From Myxococcales bacterium (lineage in GTDB: Bacteria; Myxococcota_A; Polyangia; Polyangiales; Polyangiaceae): 53,386 nt of DNA. Position numbers and translations under genes: made by a program. The stretch is taken from assembly GCA_025359105.1 (NCBI GenBank), contig JANYHK010000055.1:1-53386 (forward strand), read 5' to 3'. Below are positions 25,921 through 34,964 of this stretch, one piece after another (positions within the stretch are counted from its first letter, which is position 1; every line of letters starts with the position of its first letter). A model generated the notes under the pieces. The model saw only the letters and a program-made list of their open reading frames with translations, was not told the DNA's origin and ran no database searches.

Positions 25921-26940
25921 TCAGTCCTTCTTCTCGACGCGCCCGTCGGCGTGCTTGGCGAAGCGGCCCTCGGTGCGGGCGTGCACCGGATCGTCCTTCG
26001 GCCACGGCCAGCCGCCAAAGCGCGTCTTCTGGTAGTCGGTCATCGCGCGCTGGATCTCGGCGCGCGAGTTCATCACGAAGGGACCGTGCTGCACGACGGG
26101 CTGGCCGATGGGGCGGCCCTGGAGCAGCAGGATCTCGCAGCCGTCCTCGCCGGCTTCGAGGACCACGTCGCGATCCTGGGCGACGACGAGCGCCGCGTGC
26201 TCGCGTTGCGTGTGGTCGGCTAGCTTCAAGGTCTTGCCGGCGAAGAAGTAGAGGACGCGGTTCGCGCTGGCCGTGGCCGCCTTGGGGAGCGTCCAGCGCG
26301 CGCCGGGGTCCATGCGAATGCACCAGATCGCGACGTCGGTGTCGGGGCGGGCTGCCCACGAGCGCGGCGGCGGCGCGGGAGCGCGCTTGCCCTCGAGCGT
26401 CCCGGCCACGACGGTGACTTCGGTCGCACGTCCCGCGTCGTCCGTGAACGCGCAGCGCGGAATCTCGTCCTGCCACAGCATCGCGAAGTGCGGCGGCGCC
26501 ATCTTGTCGTCGCTGGGAAGATTCAGCCAGATCTGGAAGAGCTCGACGGGGTTCGGCTTGCCCTTGTCGAGCAGCGGGAACATCTCGGCGTGCGAGATGC
26601 CGCCACCGGCGGTGAGCCACTGCGCGTCCCCGCGTCCGAAGCGCGCCGTCGCGCCGAGCGAGTCGGAGTGATCGATGAAGCCGCGGCGCGCGATGGTCAC
26701 CGTCTCGAAGCCGCGGTGCGGGTGCTGCGGAAAGCCCGGCACCACCTCCCCGTGGTACATGCGCCAGCCGTCCTTGCCCGCGAAGTCCTGACCGATGTCG
26801 CGCCCGTCGAGCGACGCGGCGGGGCCGAGCGCGTCGTTGCCCTCCGGGTACGCGTCGTCGTGGTGGACGCAAAAGAGGAAGGGGTCGGCGGTGACCCAGG
26901 GGAATCCGAGGGGGAGGGTCTCGAGGACGACGTCGCTCAC
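25921..26940 (-). CDS. Pirin-family bicupin
   Basis: This 339-residue cytosolic protein of the cupin superfamily carries PQHPHRGFETVT with H73 and H75, and GDAQWLTAGGGISHAEM with H117 and E119. These are the four metal ligands expected from human pirin (His-x-His and His-x-Glu). The C-terminal pirin domain (LYFFAGKTLKL, then LLLQGRPIGQPVVQHGPFVMN) is complete. Bacterial pirins have quercetinase or regulatory roles; which applies is not visible. A C-terminal charged tail (~35 residues) is longer than usual. The start is a GTG at 26940. Confidence 0.93.
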   Translation of the reverse strand: MSDVVLETLPLGFPWVTADPFLFCVHHDDAYPEGNDALGPAASLDGRDIGQDFAGKDGWRMYHGEVVPGFPQHPHRGFETVTIARRGFIDHSDSLGATARFGRGDAQWLTAGGGISHAEMFPLLDKGKPNPVELFQIWLNLPSDDKMAPPHFAMLWQDEIPRCAFTDDAGRATEVTVVAGTLEGKRAPAPPPRSWAARPDTDVAIWCIRMDPGARWTLPKAATASANRVLYFFAGKTLKLADHTQREHAALVVAQDRDVVLEAGEDGCEILLLQGRPIGQPVVQHGPFVMNSRAEIQRAMTDYQKTRFGGWPWPKDDPVHARTEGRFAKHADGRVEKKD

Positions 26941-26980
26941 CGCGGCAACATAAGCGCCAGCGGTCTCGTTCGCCAGCCCG

Positions 26981-28171
26981 TCAGGGCGAGATCGTGACCT
27001 TCAAGAGGCGGCCGTCGGCGTAGCTGGCGGTCTTGGTGCCGGCGGAGGCGACGTACGCGGTCTTGCCGTCGACGGCGACGGCCACGGGGCGGGCGATGGA
27101 TACGGCGATGGTCTCGGCCACCGTACTGTCGTGGGCGACGCGGCGGACGCGGCCGTTCAGGTAGTCGGGCCCGTCGCCGAGCTCGACCCAGTACGCGTAC
27201 GTGGCGTCGATCGCGAAGTCGGCCACGGACGAGGCGTCGGTCGCGACGGTGTCCTCGTGACCGGTCGCGAGCGTGCGGCGGTGGATCGTCGCGGGCGAGT
27301 CCTTGGCGTAGTAGAGGAAGGTCGCGTTGCCGCGCATCGCGTCGAAGCCGGACGAGAACCGCGAGACCTCACGGGCGCCGGTGCCGTCGGTGTGGATCGC
27401 TTGCATGGCGCCGAGCAGCCCCGAGATGTCCACGCCGGTCCAGAAGACGTCGCTCCCGGCGACCGTCATCGCGATGGGGGTGCCGTTCGAGTAGATGGGC
27501 GCGGTCGTCGTGCCGCCGGGAACCGTCATCTCGATCGCCTGCTTCGTCCCCTGGGTCCAGAATACGTTGGTGCCGTCGGTGGCGAGGTTCACGATCTCGT
27601 CGGTGCCGCTCGCCAGCGGTGCGGCGGAGGAGGCGGCGTAGGGGAAGCGCTTCAGCTGGGTGATGTCGGCGATGAAGAGATCGGTCGCCGTCGCCTGGAA
27701 CGCGCTCGGTCGCGTGAAGGTCGCGAGCGGCGTCACGCAGCTCGGGGTGCACGGCGTCGTCTTCGCGGAGTAGAGCCCCGGCGAGGTGCCGCTCTCGACC
27801 CAGAACACCTGGTCCCCCTTCACCGCGAGACCGCCGCCCCACGCGCCGAAGCCGGCGGTCGCCCGCGCGCCGAGGCGGCTTCGCCCCGTGACGAGAGGCA
27901 CGACGTCGACCTTGAGCGAGGCGTCCTGAGGCCCGGTGTCCGTCGCCCCGCCGCCTCCGCCGCCGCCATCTGTCGCTCCGCCGCCGCCGCCATCTGTCGC
28001 GGTCGAGCCCCCGCCGCCTTCGGTCGCACCGCCGCCGCCGTCGGGAGAGTCGCCGCTGCTCGCGCCGCCAGGCTGGCCCGCATCCTTGAATCCGCCGCAC
28101 CCCTGCGCAAGGAAGACCTCCGCGCCGAAGACGAGGAAGAGGAGGAACCCGAGCCCTGCCGAACGACGCAT
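26981..28171 (-). CDS. Lipoprotein with Gly-rich linker and propeller-like domain
   Basis: This 396-residue protein has a lipobox ending at C25 (FLAQGC), a low-complexity linker of Gly/Ala/Thr/Asp repeats at about 40-75, and then ~320 residues of short beta repeats. The repeats follow the form G-x-x-V-F-W-x-x (GDQVFWVESG, GTNVFWTQGT, GSDVFWTGVD, DATYAYWVELG). This spacing suits a six-bladed beta-propeller like those of many myxobacterial surface lipoproteins (DUF5050/NHL-like). No enzymatic residues are apparent. The ATG at 28171 is chosen because the signal peptide starts there. It is divergent from the ATL gene. Confidence 0.85.
   Translation of the reverse strand: MRRSAGLGFLLFLVFGAEVFLAQGCGGFKDAGQPGGASSGDSPDGGGGATEGGGGSTATDGGGGGATDGGGGGGGATDTGPQDASLKVDVVPLVTGRSRLGARATAGFGAWGGGLAVKGDQVFWVESGTSPGLYSAKTTPCTPSCVTPLATFTRPSAFQATATDLFIADITQLKRFPYAASSAAPLASGTDEIVNLATDGTNVFWTQGTKQAIEMTVPGGTTTAPIYSNGTPIAMTVAGSDVFWTGVDISGLLGAMQAIHTDGTGAREVSRFSSGFDAMRGNATFLYYAKDSPATIHRRTLATGHEDTVATDASSVADFAIDATYAYWVELGDGPDYLNGRVRRVAHDSTVAETIAVSIARPVAVAVDGKTAYVASAGTKTASYADGRLLKVTISP
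27947..28043. repeat. Imperfect GC-rich tandem repeat encoding the Gly linker
   Basis: Two to four imperfect copies of a 24-30 nt unit built on CCGCCGCCGCC plus ATCTGTCGC (plus-strand view) encode the GGGGGATDG-type linker of the lipoprotein gene on the minus strand. All units keep the frame. Confidence 0.7.
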
Positions 28172-28225
28172 GGGCGAGGGGTTAGCAGACCGCCGCGGCC
28201 GGGCAACGGCTATCCTCTCAAAATC

Positions 28226-28546
28226 ATGCCGGATGCCCCGTTCGCGCGCGTCTGGCGCCTCGTGCGCAGGATCCCCCGGGGTCGGGTGGCGACCTATGGC
28301 CAGCTGTCCCGGCTGATCGACGGGCGGCTTACCCCGGTCGGCATCGGCTGGGCGGTGCGCGCGGCCCCGGCGGGCGCGATCCCCTGGCAGCGTGTCGTCA
28401 ACGCGCGCGGCGGCATCTCCACCGACGGCGCGCACCCCGGCTTACAGCGCGCGATCCTCGAGTCCGAAGGGGTCCCGTTCGAACGTGACGGAACGGTGAA
28501 CCTCGAGAAATACGGATGGCGTCCGAGGCCTTCGAAGTTGCGGTAG
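28226..28546 (+). CDS. atl: Alkyltransferase-like (ATL) DNA repair protein
   Basis: This 106-residue protein covers the DNA-binding domain of O6-methylguanine-DNA methyltransferase (RIPRGRVATYGQLSRLI recognition helix region). The reactive Cys of the PCHRV motif is replaced by Trp54 (PWQRVVN). Such ATL proteins bind O6-alkylguanine and flag it to nucleotide excision repair, without accepting the alkyl group. The arginine-finger region, VNARGGIS and the C-terminal EGV helix are intact. The start at 28226 is preceded by a weak RBS. The RND adaptor gene follows after 13 nt, so the two may share a transcript. Confidence 0.92.
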   Translation: MPDAPFARVWRLVRRIPRGRVATYGQLSRLIDGRLTPVGIGWAVRAAPAGAIPWQRVVNARGGISTDGAHPGLQRAILESEGVPFERDGTVNLEKYGWRPRPSKLR

Positions 28547-28559
28547 TGTCCCGGCCGCC

Positions 28560-29762
28560 ATGGACGACACCGCGCAACGAAGCGACAACCCCGAGCATCG
28601 CAGCCGTGTGCGCTATTTGCTCCCCATCTTCGGCCTGATTGCCCTCGTCGGGGGGCTCGTCACGGTCAAGTTCTCCCAGATTTCGTCGCTCATGGCTTTC
28701 GGCAAGGAGTTCCAGAAGAACGGTCCGCCGCCCGAGGTCGTGAGCACGACGCCCGCCCAGACGCAGGTGTGGGAGGGCACCCTCACCGCTGTCGGCAGCA
28801 TCACCGCGGCCAAGGGCGTCACCATCAGCAACGACGCGCCCGGCGTCGTCAACCGCATCTCGTTCGACTCGGGTGCCGTCGTCCGCCAGGGCCAGGTCCT
28901 GGTCGAGCTCGACTCGAGCGTCGAGCGCGCGCAGCTCGCGTCGGCCCAGGCGCGTCGCGACCTCGCGCAGCTCACGCTCGGCCGCACCAAGGCCCTCGCG
29001 AACAGCAACTCGATCCCGCTGTCGCAGGTGGACACCGACGAGGCGCAGCTCAAGACGTCCCTCACCGACTACACCGCGCTCCAGGCCCAGATCGATCGCA
29101 AGATCGTCCGCGCGCCGTTCGCCGGGCGACTCGGCATCCGTCTCGTCAATATCGGGCAGTACCTGAGCCCCGGCACGCCGCTGGCTATCCTCGAGTCGAC
29201 CGACTCGGTGTACGTCGACTTCTCGCTGCCGCAGCAGAGCCTGCCCGACATCAAGGTCGGCCTGCCTGTGCGCATCACCCTCGAGGCCGCAAAGGACGCC
29301 ACCTACGAGGGCGTCATCGCCGCCGTCGAGCCGCAGGTCGACGCGACGACCCGCACGATCAAGGTGCGCGCGAGCGTGCCGAACAAGCAGGAGAAGCTCC
29401 GCCCCGGAATGTTCGCGACGGTCGCGATCGTCCTGCCGCCGCGCGCGCCGTCCGTCATCATCCCCGTCACCGCCATCGTGCACGCGTCGTTCGGCGACTC
29501 GATCTTCGTGGTCGAGGAGAAGAAGGACGACGCAGGCGCGCCCGTGAACGGCGCCGACGGCAAGCCGGCGAAGGCGGCGCGCCAGCAGTTCGTGAAGGTC
29601 GGCGAGTCGCGCGGAGACTTCGTATCCATCGTCGACGGCGTCACCGCCGGGCAGGACATCGTGACCTCCGGTGGCTTCAAGCTGCGCAACGGCGCGGGCG
29701 TCGTCGTCAACAACGACGTCAAGCTGAACCCGGACGTCGCTCCTCATCCCGTCAATCGCTGA
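28560..29762 (+). CDS. RND efflux periplasmic adaptor (membrane fusion protein)
   Basis: This 400-residue protein has one N-terminal membrane segment (about 19-37) and the MexA/AcrA-type layout. There is a lipoyl half-motif (ISFDSGAVVRQGQVLVELDSS), a coiled-coil hairpin (about 120-175), the second lipoyl half (KIVRAPFAGRLGIRLVNIGQYL), a beta-barrel domain and a membrane-proximal domain. A 20-residue Lys/Asp/Ala-rich insert (EEKKDDAGAPVNGADGK) sits near residue 320. It lies 8 nt ahead of the pump gene. No outer-membrane factor gene is in the window, so a TolC-like partner must come from elsewhere. Confidence 0.94.
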   Translation: MDDTAQRSDNPEHRSRVRYLLPIFGLIALVGGLVTVKFSQISSLMAFGKEFQKNGPPPEVVSTTPAQTQVWEGTLTAVGSITAAKGVTISNDAPGVVNRISFDSGAVVRQGQVLVELDSSVERAQLASAQARRDLAQLTLGRTKALANSNSIPLSQVDTDEAQLKTSLTDYTALQAQIDRKIVRAPFAGRLGIRLVNIGQYLSPGTPLAILESTDSVYVDFSLPQQSLPDIKVGLPVRITLEAAKDATYEGVIAAVEPQVDATTRTIKVRASVPNKQEKLRPGMFATVAIVLPPRAPSVIIPVTAIVHASFGDSIFVVEEKKDDAGAPVNGADGKPAKAARQQFVKVGESRGDFVSIVDGVTAGQDIVTSGGFKLRNGAGVVVNNDVKLNPDVAPHPVNR

Positions 29763-29770
29763 GAGGCGTC

Positions 29771-32700
29771 ATGAAGTTCACGGACATCTTCATCCGGCGG
29801 CCGGTCCTCGCGATCGTCGTCAACGTCGTCATCATCATCGCAGGCCTCCAGGCGGTCCGCTCGCTCAACGTCCGTCAGTACCCGAAGCTCGAGAGCGCGA
29901 CGGTCTCCGTGCGTACCGCGTACGTCGGCGCGAACGCCGATCTCGTGCGAGGGTTCATCACGACGCCCCTCGAGCGAGCCATCGCCGCGGCCGACGGCAT
30001 CGACTTCATCGAGTCGCAGAGCGATCAGGGCATCTCGACGATCAACGTACGCCTGAAGCTGAACTTCAACGCCGCCAACGCGCTGGCCGACATCAGCGCG
30101 CGCGTGAACCAGGTGCGCGTCGATCTGCCTCCCGAGGCGGAGGTGCCGGCGATCAACATCGAGCCGTCCGACTCGCAGATCGCGTCGATGTACATGAGCT
30201 TCAGCTCGACCATCCTCGAGGACAACCAGGTCACCGACTACCTGATCCGCGTCGTCCAGCCTCGCCTGACTGCCCTCGAGGGGGTGCAGCGCGCCGACAT
30301 CCTCGGCGGTCGCACGTTCGCGATCCGCGCCTGGCTCAAGCCCGACAAGATGGCGGCGCTCAACGTGAGCCCGTCGATGGTCCGCCAGGCGATGTCGCAG
30401 AACAACTACCTCGCCGCGGTCGGTCAGACCAAGGGCGCCCTCGTCCAGATGAACCTGACGGCGACGACGGATCTGCGCACCGTCGAAGAGTTCCGCAGGC
30501 TCGTCATCCGCCAGCAGGGCGGCGCGCTGGTGCGGCTCGAGGACGTCGCCGACGTCGTGATGGGCGCCGACACCTACGAGCAGGACGTCCGCTTCTCCGG
30601 CACCAAGGCGACGTTCATGGGCGTCTGGGTCCTCCCCAACGCGAACTCGGTCGACGTCATCGCGCGCGTCCGCAAGGAGATCGAGGTCATCCAGAAGGAG
30701 CTGCCGACCGGCATGACCGCGTCGATCGCCTTCGACGCGACCAAGTACATCAACAACGCCATCGAAGAGGTCGTCAAGACGCTGAGCGAGACGGTCGTCA
30801 TCGTCATCGTCGTCATCTTCTTGTTTCTGGGCTCCCTACGCAGCGTGCTCGTGCCGCTCGTGGCCATCCCGGTGTCCCTCATCGGCGCCGTCTTCCTGAT
30901 GCTCGTGCTCGGCTTCACGCTGAACCTGCTCACGCTCCTGGCCGTCGTCCTCGCCGTCGGGCTCGTGGTCGACGACGCGATCGTCGTCGTCGAGAACGTG
31001 GAGCGCAACATGCGCCTGGGGAGGACTCCGCTCGACGCGGCGCTGGTCGGGGCGCGCGAGCTCGTCGGCCCCATCATCGCGATGACGATCACGCTCGGCG
31101 CCGTCTATGCGCCGATCGGCTTCCAAGGCGGCCTCACCGGTGCGCTCTTCCGTGAGTTCGCGTTCACGCTCGCCGGCGCCGTCTTCATCTCCGGCATCGT
31201 CGCGCTCACGCTGTCGCCGATGATGGCGTCCAAGCTGCTCAAGGACAACCACTCGCCGGGCTGGTTGCCGCGCAACATCGATCGCGGCTTCGAGGCGTTC
31301 AAGCGCATCTACGGGCGCATCCTCGACGGAACGCTGCGCACGCGCGGGATGGTCTACGCCGTATGGATCACGCTGACGATCCTGCTCGTGCCGATGTACA
31401 TGTTCTCGCCGGCGGAGCTCGCTCCGAACGAGGACCAGGGCGTCGTCTTCGGCGCCATCGACGTGCCCGCCAACGCGACGCTGGAGCAGGTCCAGCCGTA
31501 CACCGCGCAGGTCGAGAAGATCTTCAAGACGACGCCGGAGTTCGATCACGCGTTCCAGATCACCTTCGCGAGCGGCGGATTCGGCGGCATGCTCGTGAAA
31601 CCGTGGGACGAGCGCAAGCGCAGCATCTTCCCGATCCAGGAGGAACTGGCCCAGAAGCTCACGGGAGTCGCCGGCGTGAGGGCTCCGGCGTTCTTGCCGA
31701 GCGCGCTGCCGAGCGCCGGTTTCTTCCCGGTGGAGTTCGTGATCGCGTCGACGGCGAGCCACGAAGAGATCGTGCGCTACGCCGAGAAGCTGCAGCAGGA
31801 GGCCGTGAAGAGCGGCCTCTTCGCCTTCCCGCCGGTCATGGACGTGCGCATCGACGAGGCGGCCAGCGAGGTCGTCCTCGACCGCGACAAGATCGCGTCG
31901 ATGGGGCTGAGCCTCCAGCAGGTCGGCGCCGATCTGGGCGCGGCGATGGGCGGCAACTTCGTGAACCGCTTCAATATCGACGGGCGCGCCTACAAGGTCA
32001 TCGCGCAGGTCGAGCGGGCCAGCCGCCTGACGCCGGAGCAGCTACGCGACATCCACATCACCGGTCCCGGCGGGCAGCTCATTCCGCTCAGCGCCGTGGC
32101 GACGCTCAAGGAGACGACGGAGCCGCGCACGTTGAACCGCTTTCAGCAGCTCAACGCCGTGAAGCTCTCGGGCGTCGCGCCGCGAGGGGTCGAAGGCGGC
32201 CTCAAGGTGCTCGAGGACGCGGCCAAGGCCACGCTGCCTCCCGGCTACCGCGTCGACTACACCGGCGAGTCGCGGCAGCTGCGGCAGGAGGGGGGAAAGT
32301 TCCTCCCGGCGATGGGCCTGGCTCTCGTGCTCATCTTCCTCGTGCTCGCCGCGCAGTTCAACTCGTTCCGCGATCCGTTCGTCATCCTCGCGGGTTCGGT
32401 GCCGCTCGCGATCTTCGGCGCGATGATCTTCACGTTCCTGAAGTTCGCCGGGCCGCCCGGCATGCACTTCAAGCTCACCGATGGCTGGACGACGACGCTG
32501 AACATCTACTCGCAGGTCGGCCTCGTCACGCTCGTCGGACTCGTGTCGAAGAACGGCATCCTCATCGTCGAGTTCGCCAACGCGCAGCAGGCGCTCGGCC
32601 TCACGAAGATCCAGGCGGTGCGCGAGGCGGCGCTGACGCGCTTGCGTCCCATTCTCATGACCACCGTGGCGACGGTCGTGGGGCACTTCCCGCTCACGCT

Positions 32701-32923
32701 CGTCACCGGCGCCGGCGCCGTCGCGCGTAACTCGATCGGCATCGTTCTCGTCGGCGGGATGAGCATCGGGACGCTCTTCACGCTGTTCGTCGTGCCGTCG
32801 CTCTACGTCCTCATCGCCAAGGATCACCGCAGCGTCAAGCAGAGCCCGGCGCTGGAGGCCGCGGGGAGCGATCCGACGCTTCCCCTGGTCAACGCTCCAC
32901 AGGCGGTCCCGGCCGGCGAGTGA
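29771..32923 (+). CDS. RND efflux pump permease (HAE1/AcrB-like)
   Basis: This 1050-residue inner-membrane pump starts with MKFTDIFIRRPVLAIVVN, typical of the family. The two proton-relay aspartates lie in TM4 (AVGLVVDDAIVVVENVER). GALREF-like Fx and the second-half motif (LVSKNGILIVEFANAQQ) are also present. The length and the two large periplasmic loops agree with the hydrophobe/amphiphile efflux (HAE1) group that exports drugs, bile salts or dyes. It is cotranscribed with the adaptor. The substrate is unknown. The C-terminal ~25 residues are variable and Pro/Ala-rich. Confidence 0.96.
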   Translation: MKFTDIFIRRPVLAIVVNVVIIIAGLQAVRSLNVRQYPKLESATVSVRTAYVGANADLVRGFITTPLERAIAAADGIDFIESQSDQGISTINVRLKLNFNAANALADISARVNQVRVDLPPEAEVPAINIEPSDSQIASMYMSFSSTILEDNQVTDYLIRVVQPRLTALEGVQRADILGGRTFAIRAWLKPDKMAALNVSPSMVRQAMSQNNYLAAVGQTKGALVQMNLTATTDLRTVEEFRRLVIRQQGGALVRLEDVADVVMGADTYEQDVRFSGTKATFMGVWVLPNANSVDVIARVRKEIEVIQKELPTGMTASIAFDATKYINNAIEEVVKTLSETVVIVIVVIFLFLGSLRSVLVPLVAIPVSLIGAVFLMLVLGFTLNLLTLLAVVLAVGLVVDDAIVVVENVERNMRLGRTPLDAALVGARELVGPIIAMTITLGAVYAPIGFQGGLTGALFREFAFTLAGAVFISGIVALTLSPMMASKLLKDNHSPGWLPRNIDRGFEAFKRIYGRILDGTLRTRGMVYAVWITLTILLVPMYMFSPAELAPNEDQGVVFGAIDVPANATLEQVQPYTAQVEKIFKTTPEFDHAFQITFASGGFGGMLVKPWDERKRSIFPIQEELAQKLTGVAGVRAPAFLPSALPSAGFFPVEFVIASTASHEEIVRYAEKLQQEAVKSGLFAFPPVMDVRIDEAASEVVLDRDKIASMGLSLQQVGADLGAAMGGNFVNRFNIDGRAYKVIAQVERASRLTPEQLRDIHITGPGGQLIPLSAVATLKETTEPRTLNRFQQLNAVKLSGVAPRGVEGGLKVLEDAAKATLPPGYRVDYTGESRQLRQEGGKFLPAMGLALVLIFLVLAAQFNSFRDPFVILAGSVPLAIFGAMIFTFLKFAGPPGMHFKLTDGWTTTLNIYSQVGLVTLVGLVSKNGILIVEFANAQQALGLTKIQAVREAALTRLRPILMTTVATVVGHFPLTLVTGAGAVARNSIGIVLVGGMSIGTLFTLFVVPSLYVLIAKDHRSVKQSPALEAAGSDPTLPLVNAPQAVPAGE

Positions 32924-32950
32924 GCGGGGGCGGGGGGCCGGCCCGGCGAC

Positions 32951-33466
32951 TCAGCTCGCGGGCTTCTTCTTCGTTCGCGGCGAGGGGATCACCGAGTAGC
33001 GCGATCCTTCGGGGTCCGGGAGCTCGCCACTGATCCGGAAGGGCGCGTCGACGCGAACCTTGATCGAGACGGCGTTCGCTTCGAGGTCGGCGTCCTCTTT
33101 GGGAGCCTTGGAGTCTCGCTTGGTGCGCGGCGGCACGGTGGCCCGCTTGGTGCCCGCCTTCGTGTCGCGGCGCGGCGGCGGCTCGGCGGCTTTCCCGTCG
33201 GCGCGCGACGGCCTGCGCGGGCGCGTCGTTTCGGTGCCCTCCTGCGCCTTCATCTCGCCCTTGCTGTTCCTCCGGGCCCTGGGCATGTCCGGGACCGTCG
33301 CCTTGCCGGCGCGCGGCGGGGGCGCGGTCTCGGCGGCGTCGCGGGCGCGCACCGAGTCGCGCGGTCGTCCCGAGTCGCGTGGTCGTACGGACTCGGGCTC
33401 GGAGTTCGGCGGCCTACGGATGGCGACACTCTTGGTCGTCTTGCGTCGACTGGGCGGCTTGTTCAT
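32951..33466 (-). CDS. Basic disordered protein with C-terminal conserved patch
   Basis: This 171-residue protein has about 120 N-terminal residues that are low-complexity, strongly basic and rich in Arg/Pro/Ser/Lys. They include a local tandem (RPRDSGRPRDSVRARD) encoded by near-repeats of GAGTCGCG-type DNA. The C-terminal 50 residues (NAVSIKVRVDAPFRISGELPD) look like a short folded beta element. The ATG at 33466 follows a 36-nt gap from the next minus-strand gene. Nucleic-acid binding is possible from the charge alone. No family is recognised. Confidence 0.65.
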   Translation of the reverse strand: MNKPPSRRKTTKSVAIRRPPNSEPESVRPRDSGRPRDSVRARDAAETAPPPRAGKATVPDMPRARRNSKGEMKAQEGTETTRPRRPSRADGKAAEPPPRRDTKAGTKRATVPPRTKRDSKAPKEDADLEANAVSIKVRVDAPFRISGELPDPEGSRYSVIPSPRTKKKPAS

Positions 33467-33502
33467 GCGAGGCCCGGCACTCTACCACGATCGGCCGCGA
33501 GC

Positions 33503-33832
33503 TCACCCGGTGCTGTCGGGCGGCGGCTTCACGAAGGTCACCGCGCCCTGGACGGCGAGGCGAAGAATCGCGGCGCGCACGATATCCAGGTCTAGCCCCG
33601 AGGTGATCGCGATTTCCGTCATGCTCATGCTGCCATCGACGAGCGGCGCGAAGAACTCGGCGGCGACGCGCACGGCGACGAGCGCGAGCTTCTCGTCATC
33701 GACGGCCTGCAGGGGGATAGCGTCGTCGGAGATCGCCACGAGCGACATCGTGGAGGCGTCGGCGCCTCCATCGAGAAGATCGGGAGAGGGGTACTCTTCG
33801 TCCGCGGGGAGCGTGGGAATGGTCTCGCGCAT
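33503..33832 (-). CDS. Hypothetical protein with winged-helix-like tail
   Basis: This 109-residue ORF is taken from the ATG at 33832. A longer reading would need a TTG at 33898. The N-terminal ~45 residues are acidic and probably disordered. The C-terminal half (FFAPLVDGSMSMTEIAITSGLDLDIVRAAILRLAVQGAVTF) has the helix-turn-helix spacing of small winged-helix domains that occur in myxobacterial PilZ- or DUF4388-type regulators. It may be cotranscribed with the basic protein downstream (36-nt gap). Confidence 0.65.
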   Translation of the reverse strand: MRETIPTLPADEEYPSPDLLDGGADASTMSLVAISDDAIPLQAVDDEKLALVAVRVAAEFFAPLVDGSMSMTEIAITSGLDLDIVRAAILRLAVQGAVTFVKPPPDSTG

Positions 33833-33965
33833 CGGCACCGAGAGCAGTGCCCCACGGTTGCGCTTGGCGCAAGCTTCGCTCGGCCTCGTATGACGCAACC
33901 ACCCGCGATGACAGCAAATAAATCTTCATGCCACCGGTGCTCCGTTTAGAGTAAAAGCTCTCGGC

Positions 33966-34958
33966 TCAGCTGACGAGGCCCGAGAGGATGCCTACGAGGC
34001 TCGCCAGCGCCGACACGAGCCACAGGAGCACGCCGAGGACGAGGGGACGCGCGCCGGTCGTGCGCAGGGCCTGCCGGGTGAGCCCTGCGCCGATGAGAAA
34101 GAGCGTGAGGACGAGGAGCTGACGCGCGGCGCGCGCGAGCAGCATTCCGGGATCGTGCATGCCGGGCACGAAGGTGGCCACGGTGGCCGTGCCGAGGAAG
34201 CCGAGGATGAACCAGGGGTACCGCGCGCTGCCCGCGCGGGCAGGACCTGCCACGCCGCCAGTGGCGCGCGCTTGGGCTCTCGCGTGAAGCTCACCGATGA
34301 GCATCGCCAGCGGGACGATCCACAGCGCCCGTGCGAGCTTCACCGTGGTCGCGATCTCGAGCGCCTCCTGGCCGTACGCGCTCGCCGCGCCGACGACCGA
34401 GCTCGTGTCGTGGATCGCGAGCGCAGCCCACAAGCCGAAGCGCGCCTGGTCGAGACCGAACGCGTGCCCGAGCGGCGGGAAGAGCAGCAGGCCTACCGCG
34501 TTCAACAGGAACACCACCGCGAGGGACACGGTCGCGTCCTCTTGCTTCGCGCCGATGGCGGGGACGACGGCGGCGATCGCGCTTCCGCCGCAGATGGCCG
34601 TGCCCACGGTGACGAGGAGCCCGACGTCACGCGGCACGTGGAGCAGGATGCGCAAGAGGTGACCTGCGACGAAGCACAGCGCGATGCCCGCGAGCGTGTA
34701 CAGGATGCCGTGCACGCCGACGGCGACCACGACGCGCAGGTTCATTCCGAAGCCCAGCCCGACCACGGCGCCCTGAAGCAGGTAGGTCGTCACCTTCTTC
34801 GTCGTCGCCGAGTACGGATTGCCGAGCGTCAGGCCGACAGCGATCCCGAGGACGAGCCCCTCGCCCGTCGTCACGAAGGGGAGGAGCGTCGCGAGGCCGA
34901 GGAGCGGGACGAGGACGCGGGCGAGCTTGGTCCACGGGGACGGGGTGGGCTCACTCAT
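33966..34958 (-). CDS. YeiH/UPF0324-family membrane transporter
   Basis: This 330-residue protein has about ten membrane segments. It includes the family blocks LGIAVGLTLGN, YLLQGAVVGLGFGMNL and TAICGGSAIAAVVPAIGA, and HDTSSVVGAASAYG in the second repeat. The UPF0324 (YeiH, also annotated as putative sulfate exporter) family is an inverted-repeat transporter group whose substrate is poorly established. It lies 5 nt after the ATP-grasp gene's stop, reading away from it on the same strand, so it could be the fourth member of that operon. Confidence 0.9.
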   Translation of the reverse strand: MSEPTPSPWTKLARVLVPLLGLATLLPFVTTGEGLVLGIAVGLTLGNPYSATTKKVTTYLLQGAVVGLGFGMNLRVVVAVGVHGILYTLAGIALCFVAGHLLRILLHVPRDVGLLVTVGTAICGGSAIAAVVPAIGAKQEDATVSLAVVFLLNAVGLLLFPPLGHAFGLDQARFGLWAALAIHDTSSVVGAASAYGQEALEIATTVKLARALWIVPLAMLIGELHARAQARATGGVAGPARAGSARYPWFILGFLGTATVATFVPGMHDPGMLLARAARQLLVLTLFLIGAGLTRQALRTTGARPLVLGVLLWLVSALASLVGILSGLVS

Positions 34959-34964
34959 GGGTCA

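Noticed and set aside
28226-28546. Active O6-methylguanine methyltransferase
   Set aside because: The reactive Cys is replaced by Trp (PWQRV), so only the ATL role is supported.
33060-33893. 277-codon plus-strand frame over the basic protein and winged-helix gene
   Set aside because: It is Ser/Arg/Leu-rich without motif. The minus-strand readings have sensible domain ends and spacing.
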